In this document: piece by piece, positions 16,971 through 23,789 of the stretch
Numbering within the stretch: the stretch's first letter is position 1
Layout: each line of letters starts with the position of its first letter
From: Nitrospirales bacterium
GTDB taxonomy: Bacteria; Nitrospirota; Nitrospiria; Nitrospirales; UBA8639
Direction: 5' to 3'
DNA length: 47,121 nucleotides
Assembly: GCA_020027205.1 (NCBI GenBank)
Contig: JAHRAQ010000026.1
Span: forward strand, 1 to 47,121
Made by a program: the position numbers and the translations under genes
Notes under the pieces: generated by a model
What the model was told of the DNA's origin: nothing
Database searches by the model: none
Seen by the model: only the letters and a program-made list of their open reading frames with translations

Positions 16971-17401
16971 TGGATGACGCGCGCGACGCCACGGATGACG
17001 CGCGCGGCGCGTCGGTGCCGCCGTGGCTGCACAAGTTGTTCACCGGGCATCAGTATCCGTACATTCGCCGCCTCGCCAAGTTTGAGAAGAAAGACCGTGT
17101 CGCCGGCGAGCCGCGCGCCGAGCCGTCACGCGAGGACATTGATGCCAAATTCAGGGAAGTGTACCCTCGGTGTTCCGCGAGGATTTTGCAGGAAGTCAAA
17201 CAGGGGATGATCGTGAGTTTCACGGAACTGGGGGCCTATCCGCCGGGCGGCTACCGGGAATTGGTGGACACGCCGGAAACGTTTCTGGCGCGTGAATATG
17301 GCAGAAAAAAAATCAAAGTCAATTTTTACGACGGAGACAATTTTGTCTGCACCATTAATTTCAAAGTCGGGGGCTGGACCAGCCATGACGATGACGAATA
17401 A
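16970..17401 (+). CDS. Hypothetical protein coupled to the VWA gene
   Basis: 143 aa; the ATG overlaps the VWA stop (TGATG), so it is translationally coupled. A polar, Asp/Ala-rich N-terminus leads to PWLHKLFTGHQYPYIRRL, then DIDAKFREVYPRCSARILQEVKQG and a beta-rich end (KIKVNFYDGDNFVCTINFKVGG). No known family is recognised. Its tight coupling suggests it works with the VWA protein, perhaps as a small activator subunit. Confidence 0.7.
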   Translation: MDDARDATDDARGASVPPWLHKLFTGHQYPYIRRLAKFEKKDRVAGEPRAEPSREDIDAKFREVYPRCSARILQEVKQGMIVSFTELGAYPPGGYRELVDTPETFLAREYGRKKIKVNFYDGDNFVCTINFKVGGWTSHDDDE

Positions 17402-17461
17402 GCGGGCCGGCGGCGCGTCGGTGGATGCGCGATGCGTCACGGCGGCGCCGGCGGGTGCGCC

Positions 17462-18403
17462 ATGACGCCACGGAAAGTCACCGTCGTCGGCGCGGGGAAC
17501 GTCGGCGGCTCCATCGCGCAGCGGCTGGCGGAGCGGCAGGGTTACGACATTGTGCTGGTGGATATTGTGGACGGCCTGCCGCAGGGCAAAGCCCTGGACC
17601 TGGCGCAGGCGGGCGCGGTGCGCGGCGAGGATTCCCGGATCATCGGCGCCGGCTGTTATGACGAGACGGCCGGTTCCGACGCGGTGGTCATCACGTCGGG
17701 CATGGCGCGCAAGCCCGGCATGAGCCGGTCGGCGTTGCTGGCGACCAATATCGGGATTGTGCAATCCGTCGTGCGTGACGCGAGCGCGCGGTCGCCGGCG
17801 GCGATCCTCGTCATCGTGGCCAATCCGCTGGACGCCATGACCTACGTGGCCTGGCGGGTGAGCGGCTTTCCCCGGCGGCGCGTGGTGGGCATGGCCGGCA
17901 TTCTGGACTCCGCCCGGTTCCGCCTGTTCATTGCGCGGGAGTTGAACGTGCCGGTGAGCGAGGTGCAAGCCATGGTGCTGGGCGGGCACGGCGACGCGAT
18001 GGTGCCGCTGATTCGCCACACGACGGTCGGCGGTCGTCCGGTGAATGAATGTCTGTCGCCGGAACGGCTCGAGGCTCTCATCACGCGCACACGCAACGGC
18101 GGCGCGGAGATCGTCAATTTTCTCAAAACGGGCAGCGCCTACTACGCGCCGGCGGCGTCGGTGGTGCAAATGGTCGAAGCCATGCTGCGGGACGAAGGCG
18201 CCGTGCTGCCCTGCGCCGCGCTGTGCGACGGCGAGTACGGACTCACGGACATTTCCATGGGCGTGCCCGTCCGCCTGGGGAAACACGGCGTCGAGGAAAT
18301 TCTGGAGTTCGACCTGACGCCCGACGAACGCGCCGCGTTTAATCTGTCCGCCCAGGGTGTACGCGACCTGTGCCGCGAGGTGGACAAACTGCTGGGCGCG
18401 TGA
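17462..18403 (+). CDS. mdh: Malate dehydrogenase (LDH-like type)
   Basis: A 313-aa NAD-dependent dehydrogenase. It has the Rossmann start KVTVVGAGNVGGSIAQRLA, Asp in LVDIVDG (NAD preference), SGMARKPGMSR (the mobile loop with Arg pairs that favour malate/oxaloacetate), VVANPLDAMTY, GMAGILDSARFR and the catalytic His in MVLGGHGDAMVP. The 'ARKPGMSR' loop distinguishes malate from lactate dehydrogenases. Role: TCA cycle. Starting at 17462 gives the family's N-terminus; the frame continues 30 bases upstream but without a good start. It is 60 bases after the hypothetical protein and may be in the same transcript. Confidence 0.95.
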   Translation: MTPRKVTVVGAGNVGGSIAQRLAERQGYDIVLVDIVDGLPQGKALDLAQAGAVRGEDSRIIGAGCYDETAGSDAVVITSGMARKPGMSRSALLATNIGIVQSVVRDASARSPAAILVIVANPLDAMTYVAWRVSGFPRRRVVGMAGILDSARFRLFIARELNVPVSEVQAMVLGGHGDAMVPLIRHTTVGGRPVNECLSPERLEALITRTRNGGAEIVNFLKTGSAYYAPAASVVQMVEAMLRDEGAVLPCAALCDGEYGLTDISMGVPVRLGKHGVEEILEFDLTPDERAAFNLSAQGVRDLCREVDKLLGA

Positions 18404-18525
18404 GCCGCCTTCCGTGCCGTCGTTCCCGACCACAGACATCCGGCGGCCGTAAGACGCGCACGCCGGGAATCCATCCGCAACCTCGGTCGGCGGACACACC
18501 GCTCTCGCAGATTTCCCTCACATCC
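18404..18525. other. Intergenic DNA with a degenerate repeat
   Basis: After mdh there are two half-arms (GTCGTTCCCGAC at 18419-18430 and CGGGAATCCATCCG near 18464-18477) resembling the nested palindromic repeat, separated by a different core. No gene is seen. The promoter of the structured RNA follows. Confidence 0.5.
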
Positions 18526-18555
18526 TTGACAGCATCACGGCTGTTTCCGTAGCAT
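18526..18555 (+). promoter_or_regulatory. Sigma70-like promoter of the structured RNA
   Basis: A perfect TTGACA -35 (18526-18531), an 18-base spacer and TAGCAT -10 (18550-18555). The predicted start at 18562-18563 coincides with the first paired base of the long stem described next, so promoter and RNA support each other. Confidence 0.65.
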
Positions 18556-18561
18556 CCGCTC

Positions 18562-18719
18562 CATTGGTGGATGACGCAGGTTTCCCGTTTGTCGGGTTGC
18601 CTGCCGAATACAACAGCCCGCAGTACGCATGGGGTAGCTCCCCGTGTACGGTGAATAGGCAGGAACGTCACATAACCTGTGTCGTCCACCAATCGGCCCG
18701 GCGCCTTTACGCCGGGGCC
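18562..18719 (+). ncRNA. Candidate structured RNA, rod-shaped with central bubble (6S-like shape or leader RNA)
   Basis: Bases 18563-18582 (ATTGGTGGATGACGCAGGTT) pair with 18674-18693 (AACCTGTGTCGTCCACCAAT) along 20 bp with only two G-U pairs. Inside are a small hairpin CCCG-TTTGT-CGGG (18584-18596), a CCTGCC/GGCAGG stem (18600-18605 with 18658-18663) and an apical hairpin GTACGC-AT-GGGG/CCCC-GTGTAC (18623-18649). A GC hairpin, GGCCCGGCG...CGCCGGGGCC (18695-18719), ends it. The rod with an asymmetric internal bubble resembles 6S RNA, but I see no certain 6S consensus. It could instead be a leader for the lipoprotein gene at 18751. There is no SRP-RNA signature. Confidence 0.55.
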
Positions 18720-18750
18720 GGTGGCCCATCTTCGACACAGGAGTTGTCCC

Positions 18751-19323
18751 GTGAAGACAGCCGCGAGAAACGCAGGGCATGGGTTTGCGCTTTGCCTTTG
18801 TGCATTGCTTGCCGGATGTGCCGCCACCGCCGAGAAGATGATTTATCACGGCGAGCGGAAAACCTATGACGCCCATCTGCAAGACAACATGGACGTCGGC
18901 GCCGTTGTTGGGGGTCAGGAAACCAGTGCTCTGGCCGGTTTGGGCGATCCCGAGAGTGTTTCAGAAATCAGCAATGAAGCCTTTGCGGGCGCCTTGAAGC
19001 AGACTTTAGCGAGCCAGGGGTTGCTGGCGGACGATGGCCGGGGCCGTTACGTCTTGAGTGTCCAACTCATCAACGTTGATAAGTCCGTCGGTGCCTTGAG
19101 GATGAACACGGTAACCAGCGTGCAATATGTTCTGAAGGATACACAAAGCCAGGCGGTGGTGATGAAAGAAACCATTGTGGCCGAACACGAGGCTACGATA
19201 AGCGATAGTTTTTTCACGATAGCACAAATGGCCAACGAGGGGTCGGCGAAAAACAACATTGAGCAGTTTCTCGTCGTGTTATCCGCGTTGGACATCAAGC
19301 CCGCCGATATTGTTGTTGAGTGA
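18751..19323 (+). CDS. Lipoprotein of unknown function
   Basis: 190 aa with a lipoprotein signal: FALCLCALLAGCAATAEK, lipobox LAGC. Start is GTG 18751 with AGGAG seven bases upstream. The mature part has a helix-strand pattern (SNEAFAGALKQTLASQGLLADDGRGRYVLSVQLINVD; VTSVQYVLKD) that resembles small outer-membrane lipoproteins that assemble into pili or envelope complexes, but no family name is certain. It is followed 22 bases later by a second lipoprotein with GGAGG in between, so the two are probably one operon. Confidence 0.75.
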   Translation: MKTAARNAGHGFALCLCALLAGCAATAEKMIYHGERKTYDAHLQDNMDVGAVVGGQETSALAGLGDPESVSEISNEAFAGALKQTLASQGLLADDGRGRYVLSVQLINVDKSVGALRMNTVTSVQYVLKDTQSQAVVMKETIVAEHEATISDSFFTIAQMANEGSAKNNIEQFLVVLSALDIKPADIVVE

Positions 19324-19345
19324 AGCGATTGACCGGAGGTTTGTC

Positions 19346-19780
19346 ATGAAAAAGTTTTTGTTACTGGCGTGGTGCGCGACATTGCTTCCCGCCTGTTCCG
19401 CGTATATGGCCTACAACCAGCCGGAGAAAAAAGACGTCGGCGTGCTGTCCAATGGCACCTCGCGCATGGTCGTCATGGCGGAACTGGGCCAGCCGGTCGG
19501 CACCATTGTCAAAGACGGGAAGCGCACCGACATCTTTCATTTTCATAAAGGCTCCGATGGTGGCTGGAAGGCGGGGCGCGCGGCCTTCCATGCGATTGCT
19601 GACGTGTTCACAATAGGCTTGTGGGAAATCGTCGGGATGCCGATAGAAGGCGTTGCCAAAGGCGACAAGGTACGAGTCATGGTCCTATATGATGCCGATG
19701 ACACAATCGAGACCGTCACCTACCGGAGCGGCGGCGATGAAAGTGACCAGGTGTCTGCGGAAGGGGCAATAGAGTACTGA
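19346..19780 (+). CDS. Small lipoprotein, hypothetical
   Basis: 144 aa. Lipoprotein signal KKFLLLAWCATLLPACSAYMAY (lipobox LPAC). The mature region VLSNGTSRMVVMAELGQPVG...KRTDIFHFHKGSDGGWKAGRA is reminiscent of SmpA/OmlA-like (BamE fold) lipoproteins, which share a 'G.sr..v...lG.P' motif near the N-terminus. The mid part contains a short hydrophobic stretch (FHAIADVFTIGLWEIVGMPIEG). It starts at ATG 19346 with GGAGG upstream. Function is not known. Confidence 0.75.
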   Translation: MKKFLLLAWCATLLPACSAYMAYNQPEKKDVGVLSNGTSRMVVMAELGQPVGTIVKDGKRTDIFHFHKGSDGGWKAGRAAFHAIADVFTIGLWEIVGMPIEGVAKGDKVRVMVLYDADDTIETVTYRSGGDESDQVSAEGAIEY

Positions 19781-19819
19781 CGGCGGCGGGGGTTTCAGCA
19801 CAACCAGACAGGAGGGATT

Positions 19820-20050
19820 ATGGCTGGGAAAAAGTCAGGCAAACAGTCGGGCAGGTTTGTTGTGAAGTTTCATGAACCCGTGGAGCAACCCGGAAAAAGA
19901 GGTTATGTCGCGATTGATGTTTGGGAAGGCGGAAAGTTTTTTGGAACATTAGAGGTTGATGACGAGGGTGTTGAATGGTGGTGTGAAAGGAATGGCAACC
20001 GTGCTCGTGTAGCCGAGCACGAATGGGACCAGTTTCACAAACGCATGTAA
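19820..20050 (+). CDS. Hypothetical 76-aa protein
   Basis: A small protein, KKSGKQSGRFVVKFHEPVEQ then VDDEGVEWWCERNGNRARVAEHEWDQF. ACAGGAGGG lies just before the ATG. There are no transmembrane segments and no recognised domain. It may belong to the lipoprotein operon, 39 bases after the previous stop. Confidence 0.6.
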   Translation: MAGKKSGKQSGRFVVKFHEPVEQPGKRGYVAIDVWEGGKFFGTLEVDDEGVEWWCERNGNRARVAEHEWDQFHKRM

Positions 20051-20099
20051 CCCGCAGAAATGATGGAAGGAGCGGACGGCATGGCGTTCTGCCATTCCC

Positions 20100-20597
20100 C
20101 TACGGCAATTTCTGCGCCAGCACCTTTTCCGTCTGCTGCCGCCGGTACTCTTCCAGCCGTTGTTTAACTTCCGCATCCGACAGCGCCAGAATCGCCGCCG
20201 CCAGCAGGGCGGCGTTCACCGAGCCGGCTTCGCCGATGGCGAGGGTGGCCACGGGAATGCCGGCGGGCATCTGCGCGATGGACAACAGGGAATCCAGACC
20301 CTGCAACGCTTTGGATTGCATGGGCACGCCGAGCACGGGCAGGGGTGTTTTGGCCGCGATGACTCCCGGTAAATGCGCCGCCCCGCCGGCGCCGGCGATG
20401 ATGACGCGGATGCCGCGCGACTCGGCGCGGCTGACGTAATCGGCCAGAGCGTCCGGCGCCCGGTGGGCGGACAGCACGCGGCATTCGTTGGCGATGCCGA
20501 GTTGCGTCAGTTTCTCGCCGGCCAGTTGCATAACGGGCCAGTCGCTTTTGCTTCCCATGATGATGCCGACAACCGGTTTGTCTTTTTCGGAAGCCAC
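20100..20597 (-). CDS. purE: N5-carboxyaminoimidazole ribonucleotide mutase PurE
   Basis: 165 aa. PurE converts N5-CAIR to CAIR in purine synthesis. Motifs: [27 protein letters not shown] (catalytic His), [36 protein letters not shown] and [17 protein letters not shown]. Start is GTG at 20597 with GGAGGAA before it. Its usual partner purK is not adjacent; upstream is the methyltransferase (39-base gap), so purE may be read from the restriction-modification operon. Only one of the class I features ([11 protein letters not shown]) is noted; it is the microbial, PurK-dependent type. Confidence 0.95.
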   Translation of the reverse strand: MASEKDKPVVGIIMGSKSDWPVMQLAGEKLTQLGIANECRVLSAHRAPDALADYVSRAESRGIRVIIAGAGGAAHLPGVIAAKTPLPVLGVPMQSKALQGLDSLLSIAQMPAGIPVATLAIGEAGSVNAALLAAAILALSDAEVKQRLEEYRRQQTEKVLAQKLP

Positions 20598-20636
20598 AGG
20601 CGGTTCCTCCTTGCTTGGACGAGGGCAGGTCTTTGA

Positions 20637-21407
20637 TCAATACAAATGCCCTTGTTGACTTTTTCTGGTCGTGCTGGTGAGCCTGTTGTGAATTAACTGG
20701 CAATAGACAGGGTTCATTTCAAATCCCACCGCTCGTCGTCCGTTTTTGATGGCCGCTTCCAGTGTTGTTCCACTTCCGGCAAAAGGATCGAGGACTAACC
20801 CATCCATAGGGCACGATGATTTAATCATGCGCTCGATTAGTTCCAACGGTTTCTGTGTAGGATGGTTTTGTCGCTCACGATGGATTCGATGCAAACGTGA
20901 GATTGACCACACATCTTTGGGGTTGTACCCAACCTCCAGCCATTTCTTGCCTACAAACAGCGACCGAGTTCGTGCTTTTTTCGTGATGGAGTCGTACGGA
21001 ACTCGTACAGGGTCAAGGTCGAAGTAGTAGCCTGCCTGTTTTGCAAAGAATCCGATGTTATCGTGGACGGAACTAAACTTTCGCGTTGTGCCACCCATAC
21101 TTGGCACACGCCTGTCCCAAATAATCTCATTTACCATCAGCATATGCCGCTTGAGAAAGGAAAATATTTCCGGCGAGTGTTGCCATGTGGCGAACAGATA
21201 CAGGGACCCGGTCGCTTTGATTTTGGGAATAGTTTTGAGGAGCCATTGTTCCATCCATGCTAAAAAGACCGTTGGTGTCAGTTTGTCTGATTCGTTGCCG
21301 TAGTCTTTTCCCAATCGGTACGGTGGGTCGGCAATCACTAAATCCACACTCGCATCCCTAAGTTGGTCAAGGGCTACCAAGCAGTCTTGATTCTGCAATT
21401 CGAACAT
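20637..21407 (-). CDS. Type II DNA methyltransferase (beta class, N6-A or N4-C)
   Basis: 256 aa. Catalytic motif IV DPPY at residues 27-30 comes first and the SAM-binding motif I FAGSGTT at about 209-215 comes last; this order defines beta-class amino-methyltransferases. HPTQKPLELIERMI precedes motif I as usual. The recognition sequence cannot be read from the protein. The gene is less GC-rich than its neighbours. It starts 9 bases after the stop of the putative endonuclease, so it is one operon and presumably protects host DNA. Confidence 0.92.
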   Translation of the reverse strand: MFELQNQDCLVALDQLRDASVDLVIADPPYRLGKDYGNESDKLTPTVFLAWMEQWLLKTIPKIKATGSLYLFATWQHSPEIFSFLKRHMLMVNEIIWDRRVPSMGGTTRKFSSVHDNIGFFAKQAGYYFDLDPVRVPYDSITKKARTRSLFVGKKWLEVGYNPKDVWSISRLHRIHRERQNHPTQKPLELIERMIKSSCPMDGLVLDPFAGSGTTLEAAIKNGRRAVGFEMNPVYCQLIHNRLTSTTRKSQQGHLY

Positions 21408-21416
21408 TAGGTTAAA

Positions 21417-22013
21417 TTAGGTTAAGGTAATGCTTGTGGAATTTGCTTGTAATAGTCGCAAGAATTTCGATCTTGTTCGATATTCTGGATCGGCTTCGTA
21501 GTATGCTTGAAGTTTATCATTCCGTGGGTTGACGTAAATTGGGAGAAATTGCGGACTGAATGTATGCGTGTAGCCTTGGACAAAAGAGACCTTGGTGTTT
21601 TGAAATGTAAAGCCAAATACTGCATAGATGAGTCGGTAAGTGGTATTAGTTTTATACTGCATGTACAGTTTTTCTACCGCCGAAATGTCATTCTTGTTTC
21701 GTTTCCCTCTAGCGTTGGTAATTTTCACGTTCACGTAAAACGGCTTGCCGTCCATGTGGATGACACAATCATGCAAACACGTATCAGGTAAATCAATGTC
21801 TACGGCATCAAGGCCCAAGTTCGTTGCGTGATACTTTGCCTGTTGTACAATGACCTGTTCCACGATCCAGCTTACGGATCGTGTATGGGGCTTTAAGCCG
21901 TAAGGAAGAACGGCGGGGTCAGTCAGATTAAAAGCTGGGATAATCTGTATTACCCTCGCAAAAAGGTCTTTAATGGCTACCAATTCAGACTTGATTTGTT
22001 GAATTTCACTCAT
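21417..22013 (-). CDS. Putative type II restriction endonuclease, family not recognised
   Basis: 198 aa, in front of the methyltransferase and in the same operon (9-base gap). The region DIDLPDTCLHDCVIHMDGKPFYVNVKITNARG resembles a PD-(D/E)XK core: an acidic residue, then a beta strand ending in hydrophobic-x-V-K (VNVK), with an unusual Asn where Asp/Glu is expected. Position and size are those of a type II enzyme, but no named family is recognised. Start is ATG at 22013; a longer open frame upstream lacks start support. A possible promoter, TTGACA (reverse complement of 22087-22092), 17 bases, TAGAGA (22064-22069), lies upstream. Confidence 0.6.
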   Translation of the reverse strand: MSEIQQIKSELVAIKDLFARVIQIIPAFNLTDPAVLPYGLKPHTRSVSWIVEQVIVQQAKYHATNLGLDAVDIDLPDTCLHDCVIHMDGKPFYVNVKITNARGKRNKNDISAVEKLYMQYKTNTTYRLIYAVFGFTFQNTKVSFVQGYTHTFSPQFLPIYVNPRNDKLQAYYEADPEYRTRSKFLRLLQANSTSITLT

Positions 22014-22063
22014 GAGGCGAAGAGACCAGATAACGGTAAAACGGGAGGGGAAGATACAGGGAC

Positions 22064-22092
22064 AGTCTCTACACAAAACCTGCCACTCTGTC
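22064..22092 (-). promoter_or_regulatory. Candidate promoter of the restriction-modification operon
   Basis: On the minus strand: TTGACA (22092-22087), a 17-base spacer, TAGAGA (22069-22064). The -10 is weak (3 of 6), but the -35 and spacing are good. Transcription would start near 22057, 44 bases upstream of the endonuclease start. Confidence 0.4.
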
Positions 22093-22145
22093 AACGCATT
22101 ATCGCTGATTTTGACTCGTTTTTCTGTATTTCCTAGTTTATGGTA

Positions 22146-22174
22146 TTGACATATAAGTTTCGCCACGTTACACT
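22146..22174 (+). promoter_or_regulatory. Candidate promoter of the truncated transposase
   Basis: TTGACA (22146-22151), 17-base spacer, TACACT (22169-22174), 48 bases upstream of the transposase ATG. It may be the element's own outward or internal promoter; it now reads into the truncated transposase and the P63C gene. Confidence 0.45.
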
Positions 22175-22221
22175 TCCTTCTGATTAGGCAAGGTGCTGGC
22201 ACATCGAAAGGAAGGAAGCCT

Positions 22222-22764
22222 ATGAACATCGTCGAGATTTTCGCGCAGTTTCCGACGCAACGCGACTGCATTACACACTTGGAACGCGCGCGCTGGCCCA
22301 ACGGTACATCGCGTTGTCCATATTGCCAGTCCACGCATACCACGCGCTTGCAACACCGGCATCATTGCTACGCTTGCAAGACCTCATTCAGTGTGACAGT
22401 CGGCACCATCTTCCATCGTACGCACCTGCCGTTGCAAAAATGGTTTTTCGCAGTGTCACTCATCCTGAATGCCAAGAAGGGGGTCGTGGCAATGCAACTG
22501 TCCCGTGACCTTCGTGTGAACAAAAACACGGCGTGGAGGATCGCCATGCAAATCCGCAAAGCCATGGCACAGAAAGAGCACCGCGACTTGCTGACTGGGG
22601 TCGTCGAAATGGACGAGACCTACGTGGGCGGGAAGCTACACGGAAACCCAAGTCAGTGCCCGCCGGGGACCGCCCAGAAAAGCCGAACCACCTCGACAAA
22701 GCCTCCTATCATTGGGGCGGTGTCACGCGGTGTGTCGGTTACGGTCCAAGAGGTGATGCCATGA
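22222..22764 (+). pseudogene. IS1595-family transposase, N-terminal half only
   Basis: The 180-aa frame has the zinc ribbon CPYCQSTHTTRLQHRHHCYAC and the start of the DDE domain, with the first catalytic Asp in EMDETYVGG. Family members are about 300 aa; here the frame stops after PPIIGAVSRG... at 22764, and the later catalytic acidic residues are absent. The product is therefore almost certainly inactive. Its end overlaps the P63C gene by 4 bases (ATGA). Clear terminal inverted repeats or target duplications could not be identified. Confidence 0.8.
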
Positions 22765-23654
22765 CGAAGAATGTCCCCTTGAAGGTGATCGCTGGCGCTC
22801 CCGATAAACCACTTACCATTCGCGGCATCGAAATCCCCTGCTATGTCTTGGAAGACGAAACGCGGGTGTTGGTCCAAACAAATCTCTTTGCAGGAGTCGG
22901 GATTTCTCGAGCAGGCCCCCGCAAAGAGACCGGGACCAGAATCCCACGTTTTATGGGGTCAAAATCCATAAAGCCTTTTATTTCCAAGATGTTGCAACAC
23001 GGACTGGAAAATCCCATTGTGTTCAAGCGTGACGGGACCGGGGCCATCTCTTACGGTTATCGGGCGGAAATTCTAGTGGACATCTGTAACTCGATCCTTG
23101 AAGCCAGGGCCGCCAACGCTTTGCGTCCCAATCAGCAGAAAATGGCCCACGCCTGCGATGTCCTAATCCGTAGTATTGCCAAGGTCGGCATCATTGCCTT
23201 GGTAGATGAGGCCACTGGGTATCAAGAGATTCGAGCCCGGCGCAATCTCGCCACTATTCTTGAGAAATTTCTAGCCAGAGAACTCCAGCCTTGGACAAAG
23301 ACCTTTCCCTATGAGTTTTATCAGGAGATTTTCCGTCTCAGAGCATGGCCCGGGCCGGATGGGGTCAAGAAGCCACAAGTGATTGGACATTACACGAACG
23401 ATATGGTCTACGCCCGTCTTGCCCCGGCCGTCCTCCGCGAACTCAAGCGAAGGAATCCCACGCTTCCCACGGGTCGACGACGACATACTCATCATCAGTG
23501 GTTTACACCAGACATTGGACACCCCAAACTCAAGGAACACTTAGCGGCGGTCATTGCATTGATGAGGGCGTCGCCTAATTGGATGGTCTTTCAACGCAAT
23601 CTCCAGCGTGCCTTTCCGCGACTCAATGAGCAGATTCCGTTGGCGATAGACTAG
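22761..23654 (+). CDS. P63C-domain protein
   Basis: 297 aa. C-terminal P63C domain: the region from about residue 160, with RNLATILEKFLARELQPWTKTFP and FYQEIFRLRAW and ending in HHQWFTPDIGHPKLKEHLAAVIALMRASPNW. P63C-domain proteins occur in phages and mobile elements with unknown biochemical activity. The ATG at 22761 overlaps the truncated transposase stop, so it could be translated from the same message. The N-terminal part (IRGIEIPCYVLEDETRVLVQTNLFAGVG) resembles Bro/KilA-N-like phage regulators by general pattern. It is likely mobile-element cargo. Confidence 0.8.
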   Translation: MTKNVPLKVIAGAPDKPLTIRGIEIPCYVLEDETRVLVQTNLFAGVGISRAGPRKETGTRIPRFMGSKSIKPFISKMLQHGLENPIVFKRDGTGAISYGYRAEILVDICNSILEARAANALRPNQQKMAHACDVLIRSIAKVGIIALVDEATGYQEIRARRNLATILEKFLARELQPWTKTFPYEFYQEIFRLRAWPGPDGVKKPQVIGHYTNDMVYARLAPAVLRELKRRNPTLPTGRRRHTHHQWFTPDIGHPKLKEHLAAVIALMRASPNWMVFQRNLQRAFPRLNEQIPLAID

Positions 23655-23701
23655 GCAGTTGACGCGCCACGGGTTTTTGTCTCCGCGCGGCGGCGCGCGT
23701 C

Positions 23702-23731
23702 TTGACGGAATGAGGCGGAGATTCGTATAGT
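23702..23731 (+). promoter_or_regulatory. Sigma70-like promoter of the nuoF-type operon
   Basis: TTGACG (23702-23707), an 18-base spacer and TATAGT (23726-23731, 5 of 6 to TATAAT). Start would be near 23738, giving a leader of about 50 bases to the chosen ATG at 23790. Confidence 0.55.
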
Positions 23732-23789
23732 AACCCGCTTCCTGCGCGCGGCGCGCGCGGTGTTTTTTACCCATAACGTGTGGCGTGTG

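Noticed and set aside
18562..18720. Signal recognition particle RNA or a known riboswitch
   Set aside because: The conserved SRP loop (GGAAGG...AGCAGCC type) is missing, and no TPP, cobalamin, SAM, c-di-GMP or purine consensus is visible. Left as an unassigned structured RNA.
23655..23789. Terminal inverted repeats marking the right end of the IS1595/P63C element
   Set aside because: No sequence here matches the region upstream of 22222 in inverted orientation by eye; the element ends remain undefined.
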